Source: Sternotherus odoratus (Eukaryota > Chordata > Testudines > Kinosternidae). Taken from it: DNA of 64,000 nucleotides. Below, piece after piece: positions 45,674 through 57,779 of the stretch. Within the stretch, counting starts at the first letter, position 1, and each line of letters begins with the position of its first letter. The stretch lies in NCBI GenBank assembly GCA_032164245.1, contig JAVMKO010000002.1, positions 181,170,920 to 181,234,919 of the forward strand. Direction: 5' to 3'. A program made the translations under genes and the position numbers. The notes beneath the pieces were generated by a model. That model was not told where the DNA came from. It ran no database searches and saw nothing but the letters and a program-made list of their open reading frames with translations.

Positions 45674-48600
45674 ATGTTAAATGAGGGGCTAAGTTTTAGC
45701 TCAGTGCAAAACTGAAACACTCTACTTATAACTATCTCACCACCCAACCAAAGTAGGATTTATAATGAAAATGCTCACATTCAAATATAGCTTGCAAATA
45801 TAGAATATACAGGGAGATCTATGGTAACAACATTCCATATTTATCTTTCAGTCTCTACTAAAGTCATAGCAGCTGTTAAATTGTACAGAACAGAAGCCCT
45901 AGATGCACTTTCACTCTGATGAAGGAAAGGAAGAACTGACTCCTCAAAGCATAATATAAACATGTGCTTAGACTACATTATTTAGACATACAGAAAGATT
46001 ACAAAGCTATATTTGTAACAAGATGATGGGAAATCTAAACTGTAGTTTACAATGATATTCATGCCAAGCAGAACTTTAGCAATTACTCTTCTGCCATTTC
46101 TACTTTAAACAACCAAACCAACCAACCAAACAAAAAATTCCTAAAAACTCCCCACAGGAGGTGACTTAAACATGGCAGGTTTGAATATGTAATATTAACT
46201 CTGTATCAATTTGCATACATCATATTTCATCCTGGTCCAGTTGAAATTTATGCAAGTCATAAATTGGCTTTAAACAAGCTTTGAATCAGACTGGAACTAG
46301 TTTTCAAATTAAAGAGCCGTCAGTATATTACAAGGTACTGTCATTTTATTACCCCAATCAATTCTGTGTGGCCTGAGGTACAAGGAAAATGGATGCAGTC
46401 TTCATTTGCTAAGGGTTTATCTCCTATAACAGGCTTTGGAAACATGAGTACAGTAATGAATTGAGAGCTAAAGTTACTAACAATGACTTTTAATGTTAGC
46501 AAAGTAGAAAACAAGTTGTTTCTCTTTAGAGTTATGTAAAGAAAAGTCCCTTTTTAAAACATAAAAACAGTTTCTTAAGGCTGAAGAATACAGGGAAGGG
46601 AATTACATTTCAATTATAAATCTACATGTAAGGCACTTTTAAATTATTTTATATATTATTTTGTTGCTTTGTTACTATGGTTGCTTTCTACCAGTTTCAG
46701 CACACACACTCACAAACAGACAAAAAATACTTCCAACAAAAATATTAAAAAACAGATAAAGAAAGAAAAATGTGGCTTGAAAATATATCAGAGTTTGATT
46801 GAAGGATATTTAATTGGCACGTTTTGGCATTTGATGTTGACAATTTGAGAACTTTAAGTTTTTGAATCTCAGCATCTACTGCCATTAAATAATTATTTTC
46901 TGACCTCCCTCATACTTTCTCACAACTGTGTAAATTTAAATTAATAAAAATTTAAAGAAATCTAACTCAATAAAAAACAAATACAATTCTTAAAAATAAA
47001 CATTGATATTATCCATTGAAATTATTAAAAAAAATTGAATTCTGCTAGGCCTACAAATAATGCTTATAATTGTTTGGTCCACCAGTCTTCCCTCCCACGT
47101 ACCATGGGAACTTTTGCTATTGGTGGACATCATCATTCATCCGTACTCTGAAAAGTGGACAAGTGAGGACTCCCTCCTCACACCTGCCGCATTTGCTGTA
47201 TTGCCATTGGTACTTTTCTGTCTCACCCCTCTCCCAGTATTTTAATCTACAAGATGTTCTGTCTGACCCTCCTTGTCCATTACACTTCTCATCATCCTTG
47301 GCTTCCACTTCCATTCTCTTTCCTAGTATAACTCCTTACCCCTCAATTTCCCTCTCTCTTTAACTGTCCTCTTTAACATTAACAGTCCCCGAACAACCTC
47401 AAGCAGCTCCTAAAACTAAACAACTGTAATATTATACAGAGAGAGAGAGAGAGAGAGAGAAGGAAAACAACAGCTAAAACTTGCAAGAAAAAACAGGATA
47501 ACTTTGCTTATATTTTGTATCCATTTTCCCTCCTCTTTGAGTGTTTTTGTCTTTAGACTTTATGCTGTTCAAGAAAGGACTACATCTCCTTATGCTTTTG
47601 TACATCAGCAAGCACAATGGGGCCCACAATCTTATTGAGGACTGTGGGTACTATCATAATTGAAATAAGACTTGTGTAACTATAGCGTCCTCATGGCCAA
47701 GATAAGAGTCTGCTTGGGGAAGGGAAGGGCGCTCCAGCCAAGAAAAAGGTGCTTTGGAAGTGAGTCAGGTGTGCTTATGGTTGTCTTCTGCACCAGCAGA
47801 CTTTCCCCAACAAGTTCCTCCTATGGCCTCTTCTGCCACTTTATGAAAACCAACACAACAGTGACATCCTCTCCTAATTAACTAGCTACAACCTCCCACC
47901 TTATTCTCAATGCAAAGTCACTAGCCCCAGTACTCATGGCCCCATACTCTTTTGGGCAACAGTGATACTGGGTCCGGCTCTGGTTTGTCCTTCTCAGATG
48001 CTCCTCCAGGCTTGTATCCTGGGATGTCCCTGCAGGACTGCTCTGACCCTCCTGGGCTTCGGATTGATTCTCAGAGGCTTTTCTATGGAATGGCCTGCTT
48101 GCTATAGGCTGTCTGGCGCTACAAGCACACACATCCCTTTCACTCTCCCCGCCTTGACACCCCTCCCTGGAACAACCAGCACTACCTCTGCCTCAGGATG
48201 AGGTTTTAAAGGGGCAATGCACTCACAACCCAAGAGATTATACGTGGAAGGAAAGAGCCACAGCCAAAGAACTATAAGTGCCTCAATGAAATGGTGTTGA
48301 CCCTTACAGCTGCTCAACAAAGGGAAGGGTTGGCATTAATGACCAAGGGAGTGAGGTGACGCAATGCTTGTACTCTGTCACTGAGTTAGGCATTTTCAAC
48401 AGAGTGTAAATGAAGTTTTTCCAGCATTAGAGCATTTATCAACCTGACTTTCATTTCACATAGCTATTGAAGCACAGTGCTGCTTTGCCTGCAGTAAGGC
48501 TGCTTGCAGGAGGCAGTAAATGAAGGAGTAAAATCACGTGTGGCATATTATTTACGGCTTTGTAACTGCGCAAATACTGTTCAGTATATGAATGATGTAC

Positions 48601-49410
48601 GAGAATGTATGTTTCCCAACAGCAACACAGGTTGTGTGTGAAAATCTGGAAAAGGGAAAAAGCTCAGTCTATATTGTTCATTTTCCCATTGATCACAGTT
48701 GCAGAGTCTCAATCTTTATAAGCATAAGCATTTTGTGCAAAAAGCCCTCTCCTCTTTCACTCCCAGGGATTTGGACAAGGAATATTCTTTACTTAAAAGG
48801 AAAAAGGCTGCCTATGTCCTGAGCTAGCTCCTTGCTGTCTTTTCCTCTGGCAGTTATCTGGTGTACTGGGGCAGGTCTGGTGCATACAGTAATGGGGAGT
48901 CCTTTGCATGGGGTTAAAGGTGTACACTATGGCAGTAAACTCACTACAGAATACAAGTGTGGCTCAAGATACAATTTGTTCCCTCATCCAAAATATTACT
49001 GAGCATGTTGATTTTACTGCTTTCCATTATCTGCTGGTGTGAGGAGAAATTCTTGCAAACTACGGATGCCAGAGTATGTAATTGTCTAGAAAGATTTTTT
49101 ATCTTAGAAAGTAACTTTAACTATGTGGTTTTAATACCCATTTAAGACAATATGCACACTATTCACTTCTGCTGCTTGTGGAGGCTCAATTTTCCTCTAT
49201 GTTCATTGTGTATGGCTTTGCCTGTCCCAATCCCTTCTCATAAATTTAATCAACAAAGCACAGTGAGTATGCTGCATCTGCCTAGGATACATTCATCTCC
49301 TCCTTCGATACTCCTACAGAACAACATCTAGGCCATATGACTTAAAAATACTTTTTTTCTGAACAGCAAATGCACAAAGCAACCAGTGAACTATCAAGAG
49401 TCAAAGCAAG
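44515..49410. other. Unique stretch with microsatellites
   Basis: A (CA)n run lies at 45627-45672 and a (GA)n run at about 47439-47461. The G-rich block at 45185-45380 may be part of an unnamed repeat. I do not recognise a gene; frames such as 47878-48132 and 48102-48320 on the minus strand lack motifs. Confidence 0.5.
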
Positions 49411-49415
49411 AGGTA

Positions 49416-50033
49416 CAGTAAAACCCCGATTTAACGGACTTCGGATGCAACGGACAAAATTTCCAATGCATCCGAAATCCGTTTTTCGGGGGCTGGCTGC
49501 TGACTCCTAGGTCCCGCCTGCGGGCGGGCGGGCTGGCTGGCTGCTGGCTCCCGCCTGTGGGCGGGCTGGCTGCTCCCGGGTCCCGCCTGCTGGTGGGCTG
49601 CCGGCTCCCGGGTCCCGCCTGCGGGTGGGCTGGCTGGCTGGCTGCCGGCTCCTGGGTCCCGCCTGCGGGCGGGCTGCCGGCTCCCGCCTGCGGGCGGGCG
49701 GGCTGGCTGCTCCCGGGTCCCGCCTGCGGGAGGGCTCGCTGCCGGCTCCCGCCCGAGTCCCGCCAGTGGGCGGGCTGCCGGTTCTCGGCTCCCACCCAAG
49801 TTCCAGCAGCCGGGACCCGGGCGGGCTGGCTGCCGGGTCCGAGCTTCCGCCCGGGTCCCAGCAGCGGGAGGGCTCACTCACGGCTCACGGCTGCCATGAT
49901 ACAGTAAAACCTCGATATAACGGACTAATTTGGGTGGGCTGCTTGGTTTTTTTTATTATTATTAAATAATGGACTTTTGGCTTTAACGGACACCCCCTCG
50001 CCCGAATTAGTCTGTTATATCGAGGTTTTACTG
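49416..50033 (-). mobile_element. Tigger/pogo-like element with extra internal terminus, 618 bp
   Basis: The outer ends are CAGTAAAACCCCGATTTAACGGAC and its inverse ending GAGGTTTTACTG, each flanked by TA, the target of Tc1/mariner-group transposons; the terminal sequence is of the Tigger/pogo type. The inside has an array of CGGGTCCCGCCTGCGGGCGGGC-type units (49495-49870). At 49902 a further TA-CAGTAAAACCTCGATATAACGGAC begins, so the last 132 bp by themselves form a complete TA-flanked MITE. No transposase is encoded; the GC-rich frames are artefacts. Confidence 0.85.
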
Positions 50034-50035
50034 TA

Positions 50036-51378
50036 CAGCTGTAACCATTTTCTTAGCTAAGTGAGAGTTTAAGGTCGCACGTGGGTTTGCATGTGTCTTG
50101 TTTTCAGGTTTTCATGATTCTGAGGTTGTCTCTTTCAGCAATAATTAAGGACTGACCGGAAACGGCTCCAAGGGATCAGATTTCCCCCATTTATATTACC
50201 TTGCAAAAGACATATGAACTGCCCCAAAACCGCAAATGTGCTATTCTGGGGCACTTGGACAGTTGAGCAATAGGGACTGCGTTTATGAATATTAAGTCTG
50301 TGTGCATGCAGCTCAGAGCAACAACAGTCTTGGACTGCATGAAGTGAACTTCCTTCACTTATCACTATCAAACTGCAAATCCACACAACTTCTGAGCAAC
50401 CTAGCTTACGCCAGTGTGAGGGATTGGGAATAGGTGCGTACTATGCTCACTATACTTGGCAAATGCTTAATTGTGCCGCAGGACTGAATCCCTGGAGATA
50501 TTTCTGGTCTATCAGCTGCTTTATTCTGTCACAAAAGATAAGTAGCTTGGAAAAGGCTTTCTCTTCAAGTGCACAATTTTCAGATACAATGCATCATTAT
50601 GCAAAGTGCGTCTGTCAGATGTTGGAACAAAGCTTCAAATTGCACCATCTTACTTTATTCTCAAGGGAGGGTCAGCAAGTTAAGACTTTTTTTTTAATTA
50701 TTTGAGACATCCTTTAAGTAATATTTATTTAGTTTCTTGCATCCTCATTAGCAATCATTCTAGCTCTTCAAGTACTGGAAGTCCAGATTTTCCCTACATA
50801 ATGCAAAACAGAGTGGTATTAAAATGGGAAGTTGCCAAAAGCAGCATTAAATTGCTAAAGGGAATCAATCATATGCGTAATGGTTTCCATCTTTTGCTAT
50901 GTGATGCAAGTCAGCAATTCGTTTTCAGGAATAGGACAAAACAAAACATACACACCAAAAACTAAACTATGAGTCTGTTAGAAAAAACATACCAATGTCC
51001 AATGTTCTGATTCCTCAGATGAAATGACAGTCTATATTTGAGTTTTAACACTCGGCAAAAAGCTTCAGTCCCATGTTGAATCAGTGTGATGCTGACTGTA
51101 GCGGTTGACAAGTAATCTCTGCGAACCATGAACGTTTTTATGGATTATTGTACCTGAATGACTATTTGAAGTATGTATTGCAAATCTTGACACTGATGCA
51201 TCAAATTTCTTGGGAAAGTCCTATCTGCACAGGAACAGATTGTGGAGTTAGGGAAGGAAAGACGGACAACCTTTAGTTAAACTGTCCAATTTCAATGCAA
51301 CTTGTTTGTATGTTAAGTGTTATATACAATTCTTACCTCCAGTTTTACATTTTTAAGTGTCCTTCTATCATAAGACAA
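50036..51378. other. Unique stretch between two Tigger-like elements
   Basis: I see no gene or recognisable repeat. Frames such as 50424-50705 have no motif. Confidence 0.5.
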
Positions 51379-51380
51379 TA

Positions 51381-51797
51381 CAGTAAAACCTCCATTTAAC
51401 GGACTAATTCGGGCGAGGGGGTGTCCGTTAAATCAAAAAGTCCGTTATTTAATAATTTTTAAAAAATGAGCTGTTGGAGCAGCAGCCCGCCCGCCACAGG
51501 GTCGGGGCGACAGCTCCGCAGCCCGCCTGCTGCTGGGACCCGGGCGGCAGCCAGGAGCCGTCAGCCAGCCCGCCCGGGTCCCGGCTGCTGGGACCTGGGT
51601 GGCAGCCGGGAACCGTCAGCCAGCCTGCCTGCTGGCGGGACTCGGGTGGGAGCCGGGAGCTGGCAGCCAGCCTGCCCGCTGCCTGGACCCGGGTGGGAGC
51701 CGGCAGCCAGCCCGCCAGAAATGGATCAGGAATGCATCAGACTTGCTCAGAAATTTTGTCCGTTGCATCCGAAGTCCGTTAAATCGAGGGTTTACTG
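51381..51797 (+). mobile_element. Tigger/pogo-like element, 417 bp
   Basis: It starts CAGTAAAACCTCCATTTAACGGAC and ends GTTAAATCGAGGGTTTACTG, between TA dinucleotides at 51379-51380 and 51798-51799. It is the reverse-orientation relative of 49416-50033: TCCGTTGCATCCGAAGTCCG near its right end matches that element's left end, and the GC-rich CCGCCCGGGTCCCGG core matches too but is shorter. Non-coding. Confidence 0.88.
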
Positions 51798-51799
51798 TA

Positions 51800-52600
51800 C
51801 TCAAATTCAGAGAAGTCTACATATCTATAATGAACTCCATACATTAACTATTTGTTGTGTGCCAGATTCATTAATCTGTGTAAGACGTATCATTTAATTG
51901 TCCCTCATTAAAAGGGTGCAAAGGGGTAGTCTGCCCCACATCACCTGGCGTGGTCCTTTAAGATTTTGGAAGGTTTTGAAGTATGCAGAGAGCTAGGAAA
52001 TAAGAGGTGTTGGTAGACAGAATGTGGACCCAGGAAGCTGTAGGATTTGGGATAAAGTCAGTTACTCTTTCTTTAAGGGTGTTGCAGATTGGGCAGGACA
52101 AGGCCTCCCTATCACTCAATAAATTGGGGACAAACAGGGCAAAACAGACTATCATATTTCTCACCCTGCTCCGTCACAGCAAGGCAGACACCAGGAAGAG
52201 AAGGCTGTCTGCTGAACCCTCTGAGGCTGATGACTAATTGAAGAAAAGTGGCCAGCTGAAGGAGAAGCCGGCTGGACTAATTTACAACTGAGCTCCAGGG
52301 AGGACAGCTGGGGACTCCTGTCTTAAGAGGGAGTAACCATTTAAGTCCAACTCCAATTCCAGGAAGGGGGCTGGGTGGTTTCCTGAACAGGCGGACAAGA
52401 AAACCGACCAAGAACTCTTATATGGATCTGGAGTGGGCATTAAGTGGGATGACTAACAAAGTGAGTTACACTTTGTAGAAAGACTTAATAAATCAGACCC
52501 CGTGGAGGGAAGAAGGGGAGTAATATATACTTAACCAATCTAGTCCATATAATTGATTAGAAGAACCTGAATGGTTGCTGAACTCAACATACCTACAAAG
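51800..52600. repeat. Possible old LTR-like repeat
   Basis: The stretch has LTR-like phrases: GGGTAGTCTGCCCCACATCACCTGGCGTGGTCC (51925-51955), GACTCCTGTCTTAAGAGGG, and AATAAA (52487) followed by GAGTAATA. I cannot define ends or a target duplication, so this is only a suggestion. Confidence 0.3.
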
Positions 52601-53350
52601 CCACAAATTTACGGACAATACCAAACTCGGAGGGGTTGCAAATCCTGTGGACAACAGGATTAGAATTCAAAATTAATTTGACAAATTAAAGAAATAGACT
52701 GAAATAACTAGGATAAAATTCAATATGGACAGATGAAAAGTACTACACTTCGAAAGGAATAATCAATTCCATAAATACAAAATGGAAAATGATTGCCTAG
52801 GAAGGAATGCTGCAGAACAGGAGTAGGGGGTTATAAAGGATCACAAACTAAATATGAATCAACAATGTAACTGCTGCAAAAGAAGCACACATCATTCTGG
52901 GGTGGACTAGCTAGAGTGTTGTAAGCAAGACCAGAAGTAATTCTTCCACTCTATTCAGCATTGATAAACCCTTAATTGGAATACTGTGTCCTGTTCTGGG
53001 TACTGCACTTCAGTAAAGATGCAGAAAAACTGAAGAAAGTTCAGAGATCAGCAACAAAAATGATTAAATGTCTAGAAAACATGACCTAGAAGCAAATATT
53101 GAAAAAACGAGGTTACTTACCTGTAACTGTTGTTCTTCGAGATGTGTTGCTCATATCCATTCCATGTAGGTTGTGCACGCGCTGCGGGCACAGTTGCCGG
53201 GAAGATTTTTCCCCTAGCTACAGGCTGGGTCAACCAGGGAGCCCCCTGGAGTGGCGCCGTTATGGTGCCGCATAAATACCCCTGGGACCCAGCCCCCACC
53301 TCAGTTCCTTCTTGCCGGCTAATCCGACAGTGGGGAAGGAGGGTGGGTTT

Positions 53351-53452
53351 GGAATGGATATGAGCAACACATCTCGAAGAACAACAGTTACAGGTAAGTA
53401 ACCTCGTTTTCTTCTTCTAGTGATTGCTCATATGCATTCCATGTAGGTGACT
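53351..53452. repeat. DIRS internal complementary region
   Basis: The first half (53351-53407, GGAATGGATATGAGCAACACATCTCG to GGTAAGTAACCTC) is the inverse of 53109-53166. The second half (GTTTTCTTCTTCTAGTGATTGC to CATGTAGG, 53408-53452) is the inverse of 58700-58743. The join reads GTAACCTC|GTTTTCTTC, the expected junction of the circular intermediate. In known DIRS elements this region restores the missing ends during replication. Confidence 0.9.
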
Positions 53453-53463
53453 ACAAGCAATAC

Positions 53464-54468
53464 TTAGGAGGCGGGGTCGTATTGACCCATCGCGGAGGGT
53501 AGAACCGCTGACCCAAACGCCGCATCGTCCCTGGTCTGCTGGACTATGGCGTAGTGGGCGGCGAAGGTGTGGACGGAGGACCAGGTGGCCGCCCTGCAGA
53601 TGTCCATGATAGGAACCCTCTCCCGGAAGGCCGCAGGGGACGCCTGCGCTCCCGTGGAGTGTGCTGTTATCTGCTCAGCGGGTCTGCCCGCGAGTTCGTA
53701 ACAGGTGCGAATGCACGAGGTTATCCAGGAGGGGAGCCTTTGGGCGGAGACCGGTTGGCCCTTCATCCGATCCGCCACCGCAACAAAGAGTTGTGTTGTC
53801 TTTCTAAACGGTTTTGTGCGGTCTAAATAAAAAGCGAGAGCTCTTCTGACATCAAGCGCAACTGTTGCTGCCTTCCAGAGGTGTGGGGCTTCGGGTAGAA
53901 GACCGGCAGGAAAATGTCCTGGTTAACATGGAAAGGGAGAGACCACCTTGGGAAGGAAGTCTGGATGGGGCATAGCTGCACCTTGTCCTTAGAAAAGACT
54001 GTATATTCGGTGGCTCTGAGGTCAGCGCCCTGATCTCTGACACTCTGCGCGTCGAGGTGATAGCTACGAGGAAGGCTACCTTCCAGGAAAGTTATAGCAA
54101 GGAGCACATAGCGAGGGGCTCAAAGGGGGCATGGTGAGGCGGGAAAGCACAAGGTTCAGGTCCCAGGGCGGGACAAGGCGCTTAACGGTAAAGTTTGTCC
54201 AGCCCTTTAAGAAAGCGATAGACCATAGGGTCTGAAAGACCGAGTGGTCCGCTGGGCCAGGATGGAACTCCGAGATGGCCGCCAGGTGGGCCCGAATGGT
54301 AGGGGTAGAGAGACCTTGATGTCTAAGGTCCAACAAATGGTCTAGGATAACTGGGATGGAGGCTTCCCTGGGGATGATGTTGCGCTGCATACACCAAGCA
54401 GAGAAGCGGGGTCCACTTTGCAGTATAGGTGCTTCTGGTCGATGGTTTTCTGCTTCCCAGAAGAACAC
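53464..54468 (-). pseudogene. DIRS tyrosine recombinase, broken
   Basis: In order on the minus strand: an N-terminal domain with LDHLLDLRHQGLSTPTIRAH and LAAISEFHP (54076-54468). Then, after a frameshift near 54090, a piece beginning MLLAITFLE with KDKVQLCPIQTSFP and FHVNQDI (53823-54107). After another shift, VSAQRLPSWI, CYELAGRP, ITAHSTGAQAS and DICRAATWSSVHTFAAHYAI (53464-53778). The box II His-x-x-Arg reads HSTG, so the catalytic Arg is replaced by Gly; the final His-Tyr is kept. The family is a phage-integrase-type recombinase. At least two frameshifts and the Arg loss make it non-functional. Confidence 0.85.
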
Positions 54469-54581
54469 CTTGCACCTGGGCAGAACACAAGAGTTCCGGG
54501 CCCCTTAGCCATGCAGCAGCCATGCTGCGAGGTGCAGGGACTGCAGGTCTGGGTGGAGTAGGTTTTCGTGATCCTGAAAGA

Positions 54582-55000
54582 TCAGGTCTGGCCACAGCAG
54601 GAGGCTGATGGGAGGGGCCCTGGACAGCTGGAGGAGGGATGCATACCAGCATTACCTGGGCCAGGCTGGGCTATGAGGATCATACGCGCCTTGTCCCATT
54701 TGATCTTGAGGATCACCTTGTGCAGGAGCGGGATCGGAGGGAACGCGTAGAGCAGGTGGCCCGTCCAGAGAAGGAGAAAGGCATCTGTCAAGGAGTCCCA
54801 GGAGCTGCCGCAGAAGGAGCAGAACTGGAGGCACTTCCTGTTCTGCTGAGCGGCAAAGAGGTCGATCTGGGGAAACCCCCACTGTAGGAAGATCGGCCGG
54901 ATTACGTCTGACCGGATGGACCACTCGTGTGACAGGAATTATCTGCTGAGGTGGTCCGCCAGCGTATTCTGGGCTCCCGGGAGAAAGGAGGCCACTGGGT
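54582..55000 (-). pseudogene. DIRS region between RNase H and recombinase
   Basis: The minus strand reads HSIHPVASFLPGAQNTLADHLSR up to a stop, then QWGFPQIDLFAAQQNRKCL and, in 54582-54791, DAFLLLWTGHLLYAFPPIPL and KDKAR-like WDKARMILIAQPG. These phrases are the usual connector of vertebrate DIRS polyproteins. It carries in-frame stops. Confidence 0.7.
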
Positions 55001-55012
55001 GAATGGAGTGGT

Positions 55013-55339
55013 CTATACAAAACTCCCAAAGGAGGACCGCCTCCGACAAGGGGGGTTCGAGCGTGCTCCGCCCTGCTTGTTTATATAAAGCTGGGCTGTG
55101 GTGTTGTCTGTTAGCACCGCTACACAGTGACCCGTTAGCATGCCCCTGGAGGCCTGGCATGCTAATCGAACGGCTCTCAGCTTCCTGACATTGATGTGGA
55201 GGCAGAGATCGGCCTCCAACCAGCGGCCCTGAGTTCTGAGCTCTCCGATGTGGGCTCCCCAACCCAGAGACAAAGCGCCTATCACTAGGGACATGGAGGG
55301 GCTGGGCGGAGGGAAGGGAACGCCCTGGCAGACAATGTC
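55013..55339 (-). pseudogene. DIRS RNase H domain, inactivated
   Basis: It follows the RT in the same frame after one stop at 55340-55342. Motifs: LGWGAHIGELRTQGRW, LHINVRKLRAVRLA and VLTDNTTAQLYINKQGG. The first catalytic Asp, normally just before this LGWGAH segment, is absent, and the Glu of the second motif reads Lys. The Asp of TDNTT is kept. A frameshift near 55060 moves to the next segment. Confidence 0.8.
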
Positions 55340-55978
55340 CTAATTTTCCCACCAGGCCAGAGCGGAGAGGGTAGCTCTTGGGATGGTGAGAAGGGCGTTG
55401 ATGCAGTCCACGTTCGGCCTGTAGACCGACGCCAGCCAGGACTGGAGCGGGCGCAGCCACAGCTTGGCGTACTGGGTGACGTGCGTGCATGCCGCCATGT
55501 GACCCAGACGGCTGAGGAACACCCGAGCCGTCGCCATAGGGAAGGAGTGCAATTCTCGGATCACCGACTGAATGGCCCGGAAACGAGGCTGTGGGAAGGA
55601 TGCCATTGCCATGGTAGATTCCAGGAGGGCCCCTATGAACTTGATTTTATGAGTCGGCTCCAGGGTGGACTCCTCGTTGAGGAGTATCCCCAGGCGGTCG
55701 AATGTACTAATGACCAGCTGTACACTGATATGAAAATAAGCGCCCTTCATATCGAGGGCCGCGAACCAGCCTCCTGGATCCAGAGAGGGAATAATAGTGC
55801 CCAAGGTGACCATGCGGAACTTGGACCTGGTCATGTGGGTATTGAGTCCGCGTAGGTCTAGGATGGGCCGGAGGCCCCCTTTCGCCTTGGGGATGAGGAA
55901 GTGGCGGGAGTAGAACCCTGTCCCCCTGAACTCCTCTGGGATGGGCTCGATGGCTACCAGTGAGAGGAGCGACCTCAC
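55340..55978 (-). pseudogene. DIRS reverse transcriptase with deleted catalytic core
   Basis: The 212-codon frame has FYSRHFLIPKAKGGLRPILD, LDMKGAYFHI (first catalytic Asp motif), then jumps near 55710-55725 straight to FDRLGILLNEEST, KIKFIGALLES and HMAACTHVTQYAKLWLRPLQ. Comparison with known DIRS proteins shows the stretch with the QG..SAP and YxDD motifs is missing in frame. The flanking parts still read through, so the deletion is clean. Confidence 0.85.
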
Positions 55979-56089
55979 CTCCTGTACGAGGAGTTGCTCG
56001 TGAGAGGGGTCCCTGAAGAGGGACAGGGAGGGAGGGAGAGGTAGTGCTTGGCTGGTGCTCTGCCCCTGGGCGCACCTTCAAAGTAGGGC

Positions 56090-57434
56090 TTAGACCCCTG
56101 AGATGCTTAGGGGCCTGCTGTTTTCCCCCTGCCGTGGCGCGGAGCAACGGTGATTGCAACGCCTCCTCCTGGAAGGTTCAAGGATTGCAGCCACGCACTG
56201 CGCCTTAGGGTGGCCCCCAATGCAATCGCTCCGACCGCAGAGTCGGCCGAGTCTAGGGCCGCCTGCAGGGAGATTCTGGCTGCTGGCCAAATCCCTAAAC
56301 TCCTGATTGGCTTCTGGAGGAGCAGTACCCTCGAACTTAGCCAGAGAGTCCACGGTATGGCCAAAATGTCCAACTTATTTCGGCCTGCTTAGCCTTGGGG
56401 CCTGCTTCTGTGGCGCTCCTTATTGCGGAGTCCACCACTAGGGAGGAAGGAGGCGGGCGGACATACAGGTACTCATATTCCTTAGCCGGAACGAAGTACC
56501 TCCTCTCCACCCCTCTCTCTGTCGGTGGGATGGAGGCCGGAGTCTGCCATATGGTGGCTCCCGATTTTTTGATTGTGTTGATAAAGGGCAAGGCCACCTT
56601 TGCTGGTCCGCCCTTCGCTAGGATGCTCGCGACTGGATCATTGAAAGCAGGAACTTCCTCCATCAGGAGGTTCATGTTTTGTTTGGCCACTGCTTTCAAC
56701 GGGGCCTGGTGGGCGGACAGGTCCACAGGCGGTGGACTTGCAGACGACGTGCCAGCCACCGCCTCGTCCGGAGACGAGGAGGAGAAAGGTTCTGGCTCTG
56801 TCGGGCATGGGGCACGTCCTGGTAGGGAAGAGTAGCCGAGGACGGACCTGCGACTGTCTCGTCCGCTCCCCCAAATGGTGCCTGTCGGACCCTGGGCTCC
56901 GATGTGGCCACCACAGACAGGGCACCCTGGGCCTGTTGGTATGCCCGAAGTGCCGAGGTGGGCCAGCTGGATGGTGCTGTGACCGGCTGTGTCTGTACCG
57001 AGCGTGGTGAGGCCGAGGCCGATGAGGAGGGCCACGGGGCCGCTGAGCTCACAATCGCTGTGCGACAGGCGGAGAACCGTGCCGGGATCGGGACCGGGCA
57101 GGCTCTCTGCGCCCTGAGCGGGAGCGGTGTCGGCTCCGCAACGGTACCAGGCTGGAGATTGGTGCTGGAATGGAGCACGGTGCCAGCTCAGAGACCGGTG
57201 CCGTGGTGATGGCTGTCGGCAGGGAGACCGCCTCTTTGGTGGTGTCCGGTGCCTGGATGGTGTCCGGTGCTGGGACGGTGACCGGTGCCGACGGTGTCTG
57301 GTGCCGAGGCGGTGACCGGTGCCGGAATAGTGACCGGCGCCGGGGTGGAGAGCGGTGCCAGGTAGGTCGCGGTGCCCGCTCGTAGAGCGGTGCCGGGAGT
57401 GCGATCGGTGCAGAGAGTGCGACCGGCGCCTCAA
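56090..57434 (-). pseudogene. DIRS gag-like protein
   Basis: The frame 57434-56337 starts with a basic Ser/Arg/His-rich region (RRRSHSLHRSHSRHRSTSGH), passes a Pro/Ser linker, and enters a conserved gag block: ATIWQTPASIPPTERGVERRYFVPAKEYEYL and PPPSSLVVDSAIRSA. The following gag end (HTVDSLAKFEGTAPPEANQE, then GRSDCIGGHPKAQC) continues in another frame at 56353-56090. The IWQTPA...RRYFVP core is characteristic of vertebrate DIRS gag. A frameshift separates the halves. Confidence 0.8.
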
Positions 57435-57779
57435 TGGAGAACGGCGCCGGGACTCAGATCGGCGCCGGGACTCTGACCGGCGGCGAGACTGGGAGCGGTG
57501 CCGGGATCTTTCGCAAGGAGACCTATCGAGGTCTCGACTCTGAGCGGCGCCGAGACTGCGACCGGCCCCGGGATGGAGACCGGTGCCAGGAGTGCGATCG
57601 GCGCCGCGAGATCAACCGGTGCCGGGACCCCAAAGGGTTCCCGGCAGCAACCGCAGGCGCAATCATGGGCGCACAGAGGAGGCTGTCGACGTTATCAGTT
57701 CCCTAGCGGCAGCAAAAGTCTCCAGTGGAGGGTAGGGGCTGCTGCTGCGCCGGCACTCTGAGGGGCGAGCTTGCCCGCA

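Noticed and set aside
49394..49907. Repetitive QPARPQAGP-type frames
   Set aside because: Translation of the GC-rich array of a Tigger-like MITE.
56395..57761. Plus-strand frames across the DIRS gag region
   Set aside because: Shadows of the minus-strand gag, which has recognisable DIRS motifs; the plus-strand frames have none.
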